DNA from: Syngnathus acus
Lineage: Eukaryota; Chordata; Actinopteri; Syngnathiformes; Syngnathidae
Reading direction: 5' to 3'
Length of the DNA: 64,000 nt
Assembly: GCF_901709675.1 (NCBI RefSeq)
Contig: NC_051101.1
Span: 10,498,501 to 10,562,500, forward strand
Of this stretch, positions 32,201 through 46,000 are shown one piece after another. The position numbers were made by a program, and so were the translations under genes. Position 1 is the first letter of the stretch. Every line of letters begins with the position of its first letter. The notes under the pieces were generated by a model. It made no database searches. It saw only the letters and a program-made list of their open reading frames with translations, and had not been told where the DNA came from.

Positions 32201-33964
32201 AAATATCAGGCGGCCTGCTAAAACTTAGCCAAAAGTGGAAACAAAATTCCTATCCACAACCACAGCAAGCAAACTATAGGACGCAAGTAAAGTGATGATA
32301 AGCAATCTAAAACACCATCATCAGCTAACACATGGTTGCGTTTTGCCAGACTGTACTAAGTGCCCCAACTGAGCCGCCACATGCATTTTACTTTAATAAC
32401 ACATACAGTACTGTCCATTTCTACAGCGTAGCTATAGAGAACAGTCATTAAATAAGCACAGGTGTTAGCCTGTAGGGTTCTGTAGAACTGAACTAAAAAG
32501 CTATATTTAAGATGGTGTTCATGGAACAATTTTGCAAAAATGTGGGCCAATAATGCAGTAAATAAAATTTAGTACATTCCATTTAATGACATTGCTGGAT
32601 ATTTATACAAAGTGAAATTTTATGTATATTATTTATTACCTAAAAAATACATATTTTTGCTGTATTTGGGGTGGGGGTGGCTGGAATGGATTATTGGAAT
32701 TTCCATTTATTTCACGAAGAAAAGATGATTGCACTCTTATCTCAAAGCATCACTGTACTTCAAAATGAAAATGAAGGTTACAATAGCAGGAAACAATTCA
32801 TGCATTCCCCCGTATCAGGTTGAACCGGAGTACTTGAAATAACAAAAGTGAAACGAAAGCGTACTAAGACGATGCAGAGGAATGACTTTAATGCCAAATG
32901 AGGTCAAATCAGTTTTCTAAAAGGTTGCTTTATTCTAATAGAAACTTTTTTTTTAACAAACCTCAAAAACTATTCAAAGATTCATTACGAAAATGTGGAA
33001 AATACTAAAAAGTAAATTATCTGGCCTGGCACATGGGGAGTGGGTCCGAGCATATTTCAGGGGGGGTGGGCAGTGCCCCCACCGAACCACCCTGTAGCTC
33101 CACCAGTGGCTTTATTATTGCTTATTTAAAAAGTCAATTTTTGGACAATGACAAAAACTTTCACTCCATCTTTAAAAAGAGCCAGGGACGCTTTTAAAAA
33201 CTCCGTTTCATTGTCGATGAAATACTCCATGTGAATCGTCAGCCATTTTTTTTGTCCAGGGGGTATGTCTAGTTTCTACTCCAGACCTTTGCCCCTTGAT
33301 CTCTCCACTTTCTCTTTTTAGACCTTTCCCTTTTATGTGTTTTCAGGGCGACCAGGGGATGGGCCATTAATGATATTTATTAATGGCCACTTCCTCTTTG
33401 ACACAGGGTTGCTTTGACTGATGTCCTGTGAGTGCTCAGGGCACCTTCCAAGAACGCACCCGGGCTACCACTCGACAAATGACTTCATATCTATTAACCC
33501 GTGATGGAGGAAGTGCAGAGCAGGTACTGAGGGAAGAGATCATGCCGGGAGGGCTAAATCAAACCTGGTGAGGTCAAGGTGAGCACTTTTATTCGCCTTA
33601 ATGGTAGAATTGGGTATTATTTGGCTACCGGTGGGCCCTGTGGCACCGCACAACAGCGCTAAAAGATAGCAAGGCATCAACATCACTGCAAAACACTTCA
33701 GAGTAAAATGTCACAAAAATGGCAAATGAGTTTCTAATTTGAAACGACATCATGTCAGTGAATCAGTGACTTGAGTAAAATGAGCATCCAAAGAAGTTTT
33801 GTTTATTATTTCTGTTTACTTTTTGTGTTATTTTTGTCAGCACATGAAAAGGGGACGAGTAGTCTTTTTATATATTATTTTTTTCTTTTTTTCTTCTTCT
33901 TTTTAATATTACTTTTTACTTTAGTTTTTTTATTTAATGTATTTTTTATGTATTGTTTAATTAA

Positions 33965-34010
<46 letters not shown>

Positions 34011-37000
34011 ACTTTTTACATTACTTATTACTATTATATTTACTTTTTTATATATTATTTTATATTATTTAAAAAGTTTTTGTGTTGGTTATTTAGTTCG
34101 TTTTCATTGTTAAGAGTATCATTTGTTGCATCAATCCCCATCTTTTTGAAAATATTGTGTGTGGGATTTGGTCCCCGAATTCTCAACCCATCTGCGCTTT
34201 TAAAGCCGAGGGGTTTGTCTGTGTAGTCTTGCCAAGCGCTAAGAGGATCTAATTCCGCTCACTAGCCGGTACGTGCCTGCCTGCAGAACCCACTCTGCGT
34301 CCCCTTAAACTCCACACCCCCCATTAGTTGACTTTTATTAGATTTCCCTCTCGCCCAGAGAGGCAGTAACCCTCCTCTCTCATACACCCTTCTCCCCCCC
34401 CCCCGTTTTTTCTCCCTGTGCTTGCCAAGAGCTGGGGACTGTTAAACTGATTTCCTCAGGGAACAACGAGGCAGACAGTCTGATGGGAGAGCTCGACTGT
34501 AATGTCGCCCCCTCTCTCAGGTCTCGGGCCAAGTGCATAAGAGCTGGGCTGGACGGAGCTCACCTCTGGCTGGGGCATGGACACAAACTGTTCTACCGGG
34601 GGGACGGCCAGACGCACACCCATCCACCGAGGAGCGCGATCCAAAGCATGCGCTCATACGCTTAGCTGCTTCTCCACCCTGTCAACTTAATGGATGGGGT
34701 TTTGACTCGAGTCTGTTCCCGCTCATGTAAAGCAGAGCTCTCGACAAGCATCTTACGCTCACCGCTACAACCGAAGGCCGGCCTAATAATAAATCGAGCT
34801 GACAAAAGAGCAAACTGTAGTTTCCTATGTTTATAATAATAATACACACTGACATACAGAATGTCTTCATGGATCATCGGATTGCTTTTCATTTAGATGG
34901 AGCTCATAGTAAGTTAGAGACAGAGGCAAGCCATTGTCCTTTGAAAGGAAAGGAACACAAAAGGGAGGCTTTTATTGAATTTCACGGAGAGCAATTGGAG
35001 AAAAGAAAAATAAAGTGGGACTAAATGAGATCTCCTGGTGTCCAAGGAGATCAGATATTGAGCAAACTCGTCAATATTGACTTGAACGTAATCTGAGTGA
35101 AATCTCTGACCCAACAATCTTAATCCAATCACCTCTCGAGTGTGTGAGGTCTTGTTCTGTAGTTCAGGGAATCACTCATTCAACGCTTGCTGTCTGGGCT
35201 CTTTTGGGTGGGGCCGTGTGTCACTGGGTATTTGGGTTCATTGACAGTGGACTAGTCCATGGGCTGATGGCGGCTGGTTTACCCAGTCAGATCCCGTCCT
35301 ATTCACAGGCCCGTGAGCAAATGGCCTTAGCATTAGCACAGCAAAAACAACATGGAGTCATCCAAAGATGAAGAGATGCAACAATCTACACACCAACACA
35401 AGTTTTTAAATATTAGGATATATAATCTATCAAATCACAATCCATTGCTTTTTTTTTTTTCCCCCAAAAATATTTTTAGCAGCTATACAACGCGGGCCGC
35501 AAAAAGTTGACAGTGGGCCGCAAATGGCCCCTGGGCCATGGTTTGAACACCCTGACCCAAATTGCTTGAATTGAGGCAATTCTTGTTCAATGATTTTGTC
35601 TTTTTTTATTGTTCTCCAGAAAAAAAAAAAAAATTCTTTTATTAATCAATCAAAATTGACTTGGTGACCTCAAGTAAAAATATTAAAACTTACCCAGTAA
35701 TGTTTTATATTAAAACGCAACCCCTGGGGAAAAAAAAACATTTCCATTCTTAGCTTCGGAGAAAACGTTTCAAAATCTTGGATCAGATTGTGAATGACTT
35801 CAGCGTTTTCAGCTACGATTGTGCACATTGTCACGAGCTCCATTCAACGAGCGGCCCGTCATCATAAAAACAACACACCAAGAGACAGTATGTCTCTCGG
35901 TCAGAAAAAAAAAAAAAAAAAAACACAGTGGGAGCAGTGTGAGAACCCCCCCTGCTCCATTTCCCTGGTCTGAGTCCAACACTGATAAACTCACAGCTCC
36001 CTCACCTCAATGGTGAAAGAAACAATTGTGGTATAGTCATCATTTGTAACTATATGTGTGTCCTCTGTCAAGTCTCCATGTTGGTTAACCACACAAAACT
36101 GCACATCAGTGATTATATGCAAATGGTTTGTTGTAGTCCGGTTAGTCCACAAATGTTTTTGGACTTCCAGGGACAATGACTGCCAGTGGAATGAGAGTGA
36201 GTCATTTTTTGTGCACGTGGTACACACACCCTGACACAAATATATACAGCACACGTTCACTGGCCGCGGATTCAGCTGCGCTCATAGTTCACCGTCCCGC
36301 TCCGATGACATCACGCTCCGACAATGTTGCCATTCATACAGATGTTGCTTACAAAACCTGGAGTTCCACTTGTGTGTGGGTGTTAGCTTAGCCTGAGGTG
36401 TTCCACAGCGGGGCTAACAAATGCAATCCTGCACTATAATTGTTTAACTCAAAGTAAATGACTTCATCCTAAAACAATTATAAGTGTGTGAAATGTGACA
36501 CATAAACACATGCTGTATTTGGCTGAGAATATTTACAAAATGTTCTCACACTTATTATTAGCGGAAAAAAAAACTCTTTATGCTTGTCAATTTGAGAATT
36601 TAACACTACGGGCTGTGTCGACGAAATAAAAAAGCGGCTTTAGTCTGGTTGAAAACTTTTGATTATGGGTTCTCGTGTGTGCTATGAAATATCTCTTTAA
36701 GAGACGAGGATTTTTTTTTTTTCCGCCTCGGCGGAGTAAAAAGGAGCACATTTAGAACATGCCAGGAATTATGTCATCTATCGGTCGTGCGCCAGCTCCG
36801 CAGCCAAGAGCGCTGCAGTGGAGCAACATATAGTATTGTTTACCTCGTTAAAAACTCGACGCCTAGCTTGATGCTTGGTGACACGTTTATTGTCCTTAGT
36901 AACAATGTAAACAATATTTAATTGGAAGCTAATAAATAACACATTTTTCAAACATTAAAAACACTTGGCTGTCTGAAATTGGCAGGCGAGCGCAACGGAG

Positions 37001-40000
37001 GAAATCACAGAGCTTATTTGAAAGGAACACACACACACACAAAAAAAAACCAATATGTTTTGGAAATGAACGCGCTAACATGAGCCGGTATTCATTTTGT
37101 TCGGGACAAGCCCGATCAGAGAAACGAAGCAGGAAAAAGTCCATCTTTACCTGCCTGTGTGTTTGTTATTGTGCGGAGATGATGAAACAGATTTGGCTGA
37201 GCTCTCGTGTGCATGTGTGAGTGAGCGCTCACGAGGCCCTGTGGAGAACGGGCTCTGTACGCTGATGTAATGCATTGGCCGGCACGCTGTGGAACTTGGC
37301 CTCATCCCTATTTCCTTCACACTACGAGGGTCAACGATCCCACAACCTCCAGCCCACAACACGCAGCGTTCTGTTCCCTAGGCCACAACAGAACAGAACA
37401 CAACCACACCCGGCGTGTCGAGCACCCGGCGCTCCGTACAAAAATCACTTGTAGCGAAACTAATAAAACAAATCTAGGGTCGGAACAAAGATGGCCGCCA
37501 CAGAGTACAAACATAGAGCGTGATACGAGTCCCCAAGGGGGCCACAGCAGTCTTTTGGCTCATTAACTATTTACACCAGAGACAGGCCTCCCTGCTGCTC
37601 TGGCTCACCACAAAATCAATTAGCCGTCATTAGCCCCCCAAGCTCTGGAGCAGCAGTGGGCTTTTTTTTTTTTTTTTTCCTAAATCTGCACCAGGGGCCT
37701 CCAGAATATCAAACAAGTCCTTTCAAGTGGGGAATTATAGCAATTTCCCCGTGTTTGCCGTCTCGGAATATCAATGTCTGTCACTTTTTCAACTGGCCGT
37801 CTATCTATTTCCCGTATGTCTATCAAAGTCCCACTCGATCCCAGTTCCTTGCTTTAATAGTGTAAACTTTGGTGGGAGCGAGTGCACCCCATGGGTGTGG
37901 GGTTACAGTGTGGAGATTTCCCATTGGCGGAACGTCAACACGGTCGGGGTAATGCGATTAGAGCCGGATCGAGAAACGTCGCAGGGGACACATGGGCCTG
38001 ATCACGCCGCGGTTATCCGATAGCGAAGCCGTATTTATCGACCCGGCCCGGGCGCGGATATTATGGAATTTAACTTCTTTGCTTATGAAACACATACTAA
38101 AGATGGTGGCCCTCGATAGCACAATTGCACCCGCTTCTTCCGTCCCGCAATCAGGGAAATCCATCAGTTGCGTTCCGAGGGAAGAGAATCTGGAGCGATC
38201 CGCTTTTTTTTTTGGTGCCTCGCGCGTCTGGATGGCAAACGAAAGCGGTGGCCTGTAGCCACTTAGTGACTGCATATGTTTATGGAAGGCCCAATGGAGC
38301 ATTTACAATTCAATTACAAAGATAGGAGGAGTACAAAAAGCAGTAAGATGTGTCTGGATGACAGCCAGAGGAGAGATAAGCCTAATACAGCAATATTGTG
38401 TTACCCCCGCTATGTTACCATAGGAACCGTTGAGGAGATTCAAAAGACCGCAAAGACGATCAATCTTGAGAGAGCAGGAGGAAGAGGGAGAATTAAATGC
38501 CCTGGGAATGCTCCTGCGCTCCTCTATCAGAGCAATAACTCTTCCAATGACCTCCACTACTCTCTTTCCTTTCTCCGTCCACTCCAGAAAAGTCGGCGGC
38601 CATTTTGAAAGCACGCTATTTATCACTCAGAGTTCCTATTTTTTTTCTGACTCTAGCATAAAGGTATATATGCAAATTAATTTCAGTCTATGTAACTTCC
38701 TAACACGAAGTATGACATCATGTGACTTTTCCCTTGCCTGTGTGAAACTAGCGCTAACAAGTTGCAGGATCTCCAGAACAAGTTCTGTACATTTCGATAT
38801 ACATCGAACGGGACAGCTGTGCCACAACTACATAAAGAAGCCTTTCTTTTCAGTCTCGAGCCTCTGCGCTGCGCTGGCAGCTTTGATTACACACCCAAAT
38901 GATGAAATCCACACAGGCCCTGCTTGGCAGAGCTGAGTGGAAAAGAAAAGCTGGCACGCTTTTAAGCGTATGCGCTCATAAATGTGCGCATATATACAGT
39001 ACTCACCAGTTTGGCCTCTGAGTGCATGGAGGGAATGTGCGCCGAGGAACACGGGCTGTTGTGGGCGGGACCTTGCATAGCCATCATGTTGGCCCCCATG
39101 GACATTTGTCTCTCCATCTGACAACACAACGGCAACAGTGAGTCAATAAATCCTGAATAGCAGCGCCAAAAAAAAAAAAAAAAGCAAGAAGGGTGAGATG
39201 AGAGACAACCAGAGGGTGATTTCACATGACAGTCTCCCCCTCCGCACAACTTTGTGATGATAACAGCGGCTGACCCAAAAACAGGAAGCTGCAATGGTGA
39301 GACTTAACACAGGAAGAAGGTAAAACAAGGGTGTGCGTACTGATAGTTGCGAGGGCGGCGAGGGTCTGTCGGGGTCGAGATTGCATTGGAATTGTGGTAA
39401 GCGGCACCTGTCAGTGAAATCAGCTGAGCGACGAGCGTACGAGCAAAGAAGGCGCCTTTGTGTGAGTGCATGCATGCAGAAATGTGCGAGCTCCTGCAAC
39501 TTCACAGCTGCTAACTCTGGGTGGGGGGTGGGGTGTTAGTGGTGAGGTGCCCCTCCCCATACAGGACCCCCCCCCCCCAATGGTGAACCTGACACAACTT
39601 TAATTGCACTAAGTGTGTTTTGTGTAAAAATATAACCCTAACCTGCAGCCCTTTCCTGAACCGCCAATCTTCTCCCCCCAAAAATGGTTTAACTTTTAAT
39701 TTAATAAACATTGGGAGATTTAACATAAACACGAGCTGTCTCGTGTTACAATGTGGACAAAAGTATCGGGACGCTTGGCCATACAGGAAGTGGCAACTAA
39801 AGAAAATAACGTAACTCTTCTTTTGGCATTATTTCTTTCTTTCTTTTATTATTATTATTTTTTTTATTATTTAAATAAAATCTATGTTATAATGTGGACA
39901 TGGATAAAAAAAGTATTGGGCCACTTGGCCATACAGGAAGTGGCAACAAAAGAAAAATAATGTAACTCTTCTTTTGGTATCATGTTAGGATCCTGAACTC

Positions 40001-43000
40001 GCTCCCCCTTTCAGCGTAGCGTCCTGTTCTTGCTGTATGCTCACTGGCTCGGTTTTGCCCCTCATATTCAATGGGTTATTGGTCTGTTTTTATTCATCGC
40101 TCATTTTATTTTATTTATTATTTATTATTTATGGTTTGTGCCTTCTTGTTTTTGTTTTGTGTCGCCTACTTGTATGTCTCGTCACCGTGGGATGGAGGAA
40201 ACGGAATTTCGGTTTCTTTGTGTGTCTTGACATATGAAGGGATTGACAATAAAGCTGACTTTGACTTTTTTGACTTTGATTTTTAAAAAAATCTGTTACA
40301 ATGTGGACATGGGACAAAAGTATTGGGACACTACAGAAAGTGGCAACAAAAGAAAATAATGTAATTCTTCTTTTGGCATCATTTCAATCAAATCTATGTT
40401 ACAGTATGGACTTGGGACAAATGTATTGGGACACTACAGGAAGTGGCAACAAAATAAAATAATGTAACTCTTCTTTTGGCATTATTTCAATCAATAACCC
40501 CAATTCGTAGATTGACTTTCTCGATAACCTTCGCTCAGTCAATTTAATGGCGACAGAGCGAATACAAAGCAATGATTCTGCGCAGTACAGTGTGTAAACG
40601 TAGCATATGTGAGGGAAACAGTGTGAGTGTGCTCCATTGTGTACTCACGGGCATCAACACGGCCGAGGAGCCAGGCATGGTGGGGTCTGGCAGCGTGCCA
40701 GCCATGGAGGCTGGCAGAGGCTGTCGCTGTCTGTTTCGTAGGTGCAGCAGCGAGGATAGAGAGCCGGGGACAGGCCTGAGAGGGAACACAACAAATTGGA
40801 ATGGTCAGGGGAGGGGGAAAACGACAAATCAGATCAATAAATCAAACATTTAAAGTTTCAAGGTGAAAATTGAATAAGAACTGGATTGAGGCAAGAGTTT
40901 TTTTGTTCATAAATGTTATGAAAACAATATGCCCTAAACCGCTAACCACATTTTTATGATTTCATGGCAATCTGTTTCATTTTCCACACAGTGAGTTGCA
41001 GCAGGGCTGGCCATGTATTTATTTTTTAAATTTTTTTTTTGGTGAGTGCTGAGAGTGATGGGCATGAAGGTTACACAGGACAGCAATACATTAATGGGGA
41101 AAAAAATAGTTTTGTGACGAAAACAACAACCATGTAGTTTCAAAAAACAGTTTAGGATTAAATGCTTAAGATGTGTGGTCATCATTTTACTCAGATAGCT
41201 TTGTGACCTTTTTAACAACTGCATGCTCCAAAGTGAGGCTGCCAAAGAGCTATTGATTGCCACGTTCCCGAGGTTGATGCAGAATGCGCAAATGGCTATT
41301 TCATAACTTAAAGCCAAGCACACTCCAAGACACGCAATTCCAAACCTAGAAGAAATTATTTATAACCGAGAGCAAAGGAATTATCCAAAACATTTGTCAC
41401 ATTATTATGGAACGCTTCTGCATAAAGCCTTTAAAACGTGTGGTTATAACCCACAGACTATCATACTTCCTTCGATGAGTAATTACCCTTAGATGAATCA
41501 TTTTCAAAGCAAACGTCTCCCCAGTGTTTTAAAATGCGATAGAAAAGTCAGGCCGCGAACGTTGAGGTATCAGGGGATGGATTACGAGTCTGCTTAAAAC
41601 ATCCATACTTGTTGTCCGTTGACAGATGATAAAGTTAAAGCGTTTATCACGGCGGATTATTTCCATTCATAAATGGGAAGAAGGCTTGTGGGAACATTCT
41701 TGCCGAGATTTTGAATAGAGGAGGGAAGGGTAGAATAGATAATTCACAATAATTATTAATAATAATTTAATATGTAATTGTATATCCGTATTTAATTTAA
41801 TAATAATAATAATTTAAATTATTAATAATTTCACAAGGTAATTTAAAAAAAGATAATTCAGAAAAATAATTTACAATAATTATTAATAATAATTCAATAT
41901 ATCATTTAATATCATTTAATAATAATAATTTAAATTGTTAATAATAATTTCACAGGATATTTTTTAATATAATCAATAACTCTCAGTGTGAATTATACAT
42001 CTCGTGCATCAATCAAGCTCAACTCAATATCCACAAGCATTTAGGAATAAGTGCAAACAAGCAGCATTTAGGTTAACTGTGTTCGGCAGGTTAATCAATT
42101 GACCACATCAGAGCCCGGATTATTATATTGGCAAGGTCGTGTGCAAGAGTGATGGTCACACAAAGGGGGAAGGGGGGAGCAGCAGAGCAAATGGCCCCAC
42201 ACCTGAATAAATACCTGTATTTTTCCAAAGCTAAATATGTGCATTTAGCCTGCAGACATTTTGGATTGCTCCGTACACACGGCACTATTACCATCCCCGA
42301 CTGTGTGTCATCTTGGTCTAACATAACAATTTATCACAATCACACTCATTTAACAGCACGTATGACACCTGAGCAGCCGCTGCGTATCCAAACATTTCCA
42401 CATGGGGAAAGTCATGAAAATACAATGAGCCATGTTGCTGGAGCAGAGTTTCCCAAGAGCTGAGGCAGAAATAAACTCTTGAGTTTGTGATTGTTGTGTT
42501 TTTAACTGTTTCTCTTTAGAACCATTTTTGTCCTGTATTTATAAAAAACATCTCAAATGTGTTAAAGGGAAATGGACAATGTTTATTTATGTGAAAGGAT
42601 ATTTTTTTGTTTTTGATGACTAACATCTGAAGTCATTTCAATTCCGATATGAAACGGAAATAATGTAAAGCCGCGCTAGAATTCTCAATTCAACTGAATT
42701 TATAAAGCACTTCAAAACAACCACAAAGTGCTTTACATTGAGCAATAAATTAAAAGCAACTATAAATGAATAACATAAAAAGAGCAAAAAGCACAAAGCG
42801 TCATGCTAAAAACGTGTTTCAAAGATGGGTGGCTTGCCTAACGTTTTTTTTTTTTTTTCTTTCCAAAGAGCGCTGTTATGGATTTATGTGCTACATTTTA
42901 CGAGAACCAGTTAGGAGGCGAGCAGGAGCGTTTTGAACCAACTGGAGACACTCGATGGAGGATTTGCTGATTCCATAATAAAATGCATGACAGTGGGTAT

Positions 43001-46000
43001 TTTTCATTAAACGTCTCTAGGGGACTGATAGTTGTTTAATGTATTGCTTTTTAAACTTAAATGAAATAAAATGGACTCAATTGAGACAGTTAAATGATCA
43101 TTTAATCTACGTTCACGTTTTGCAACCCAAACTGTAAAGTCTAACTTCAATTGTTAAAAAGCAGAAATGATTGCATCATAACCGCCCCCTGACATTTGAG
43201 CAGGGGTGTGTAGACTTTTGAGTTCCAATATATTCTATGTTGCCAGCCACGAAAATGTCACTCTTCTGCGATAACATCCTGTGTAGGATTTTGGCAATTA
43301 TTTTTAAGAGCATTTTACACATTGCTCCGCATTTATTCAGTTTTGGCTTAAACGTGGTTTGTATTCCGACAACAGCGCTGGTAGTGACTGCGCAAGTGTG
43401 TTTGTGTGTGTAGGTGAGTGAATAATGACAGGCTGTGGCTCCTCTGAGAGGATTGATAATAGCCTGGGCTGTGGGCCCCTTGGGAGAGCAGGTAGACACT
43501 CCACAGTCCTGACCCTGCACTCTCACATTACTGAGTGCTGGGCTCTCACACAATGTCTTTTTTTCCTCCGCAGAACCACAAAGCCTCCTCCCACCATTTT
43601 CTTCCAATCGTAATCCAATCGTCTTTATAAATATAGACGATCCATATTTACAGCTCGATTGGAACTGGTTGCTTGCGGTCCGCCTCAGCTCGAGATCTTC
43701 TAGATTAGTTAGTGGACACTGGTCTTTATAGAATGCACAATCCCCGACTCCAAGTCGTGGAGACTTCAACACAAGGGTTTTGGATGCACTCCAAAAAGGA
43801 GAGAGAGAGAGAAAGACAGAGCGAGGCGCAGGTCCACTGACTCATATCCTTCCCTCTCTGAGTACACTCCAGCTATGATGTAATGCTTTTGGCTTTTCGC
43901 CCTCCCCCCACCCTATGCCTGCCTACCCCGAGATTTGGTTCCTCCCCCCCTCTGCCGACATCCAGCCCAGCGTGGATGCTCTCGCCCCGCGCCGGGGTGA
44001 AGTCACCGAGCTCCGGGTAGACACATCGGCTAAAAACTTTCGAACGTAACCAAAACATCCCAGGGCCAAGTTCCAGACGTTCGGGAGACGGTGGTGCAGT
44101 TGCCATGGGAACCGAAGTAAACAGAGGGAGAAACAAGGGCCTCAAACAGCTTGCAGCTGCCTGGCTCTCCGAGTAAACACTACACAGGACCTGCCCCTGA
44201 TTTACTGCCTTTAATCACTGGTGGGAGGAGAGTGCCATGGGGTTCGGGCTGAGGAAATAAAACCAATCTGATCAAATAAATCAGCGCTAATGGGTTAAGA
44301 CACAGGCTGACTTTTATTAGCTAGCTAGTGGAGGGATGGATGCTACGATGGCGCGACGCCGCAAGAAAAGATGGGACGGATCTGGGATTGGTGGGGGTGT
44401 ACGTATTTCACGGCAAAAGACAAAGTGAGTGAGTCTGGGATGAATTAGCCGCCTGTTGCTCAATCATTTTACTAGATGTGATGTGGCACCATGAGGACAC
44501 CAAGGATTTGTCTCTCATCTGAAATGAAATATGATAAAAGCTTGTCTATAAATTCCACTCACCACTAAAAGAAATAAACATATTGGCAACAATTACAGAT
44601 CTATTTTTTTTTGGGACGCAATTTGTCAAGGGAACTCGATAGCCGCCGGTTATGTCAAGATTCAGCTTTGCTGGGTTCTGTGTGAAAAGACAAAGACAGC
44701 GTGATAAATATTAGAAGAATCTGTTCTTCATTTTGCAGCGTCTCAGTGAGAATGAAGCTGGTGACAATTATTTCCCCAAGCGGTTCAGTTCAATCGGGTT
44801 TGGTCCTGAATGATATATTTGTTTGAACTTCCATTGGAAAGGGTGTAAAATTATATCTAAGTAGGTTTGGGTGGGCGGAGCTAGATATGATGCTGTCTGC
44901 TGATTGGTCAACAGAATTGTTGAAAGACAAAAAATAAAAAACGGATTTTAAAATGAGTTTAAAAAATGGCCCAGCGACACCGTTGATATCTTTAAAAACT
45001 AATTAAAAAATCTCAACATGAATTCTAAAATGCACCGAAGCCAAACTTGTCTTTTTATGCTCCCTCTTACACGCTCCAGTTAAGAGGCTCTTATTGATTT
45101 TAATTTCCACCTGATATATTTTGTCAATATTACGGTAGAACGCTATTCACTGATCACCGTTTTCCTTTCTGCCAAAAACATCCTGTGTCAAACCAAAACA
45201 CGATAACCAGACCTCTTGAAGTTCATATCTCTCCCACTCCCACCTTCTCCTCCCCAATCCTATTGTCTCATTTTTACATCATCACTTTTCTTTTGATCGC
45301 CGTTCCCGATTCCTCTAATCGCATTTGTCCTCTGCGCAGTTCCAACATGATCTTTCTTTTCCTTTCCAAATCTCCGCTCCACTCGGCCATCTGATGCCTC
45401 TCCTGTCTGAATCCTTCATTTCCTCTCCTCCATCTACCTCCTGGCCTGTCTTCCTCTCCGCCATCCACCTCTGATCCCGCTCTTCCTCTCCTCTGTCTAC
45501 CTCTGATCCCCTCTTTTCCACACTTGGCCATGCAGTGATCCCCCCCCCCCCCCTTGAGTGTGAGCTGCTTGTGCAGGAGGCTGCATGTGTGGTGGCCCCG
45601 GGGCAAGGATGACACAGCCCCGCTGGAATGAGAGGGAACAGAGCCTGGGCGTTCCTCTACAAACGCACTATTAAACGCACTGCACTACACAATGAGCTCA
45701 TCTTAATTCGGCTCAGATGTACATCGGATGTTTCACCCCTTTTCTTTTTCGGCCTTTTTTTATTTTCTAATCAACTGCGCAACGTTTAATTGTACGGTGC
45801 ACGCTTGAGTTTTTTTTTTTTTTGCTCAGGTTTTGTCAAGTCGGGACATGAGGACTCCTCGGGCGTTTTCTAGAGGTCTTGCTCTCCTGCACTCAGGAAA
45901 AGACCTCTTCTCTTATCTCCTTAAACAAATCATAAACACTCATGAAATATGTTTTGTTTGAATTGTCAACTCCGTGAGGTCAAAGATTATCTAGAGAACA

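Larger units (their letters stand above)
29431..39006. other. CREB5 intron 6 (9.6 kb) contents
   Basis: No coding segment recognised. It holds a duplicated AT-rich block (31979-32157), a hAT end (33055-33111), a (TA)n tract (33977-34007) and a hAT end with GGGCCATGGTTTGAACACCCTG (35490-35555). It also holds several poly-A/T runs. The low-repeat stretch around 37700-38560 could hold conserved non-coding sequence, but I cannot test this. Confidence 0.5.

Noticed and set aside
33771-34226. 151-codon Phe/Tyr/Ile-rich frame
   Set aside because: Low-complexity translation of an AT-only stretch with a (TA)n microsatellite.
43176-43772. 198-codon reverse frame in CREB5 intron 4
   Set aside because: The longest intronic frame, but no domain, no signal peptide and no splice context. 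It includes a repeat end near 43200 (CAGGGGTGTGTAGACTTTTGA). Probably chance.
45274-45615. Reverse Arg/Glu/Gly-rich frame of 113 codons
   Set aside because: Derives from a pyrimidine-rich imperfect repeat (CTCCTC/ATCTACCTC) on the forward strand; composition artefact.
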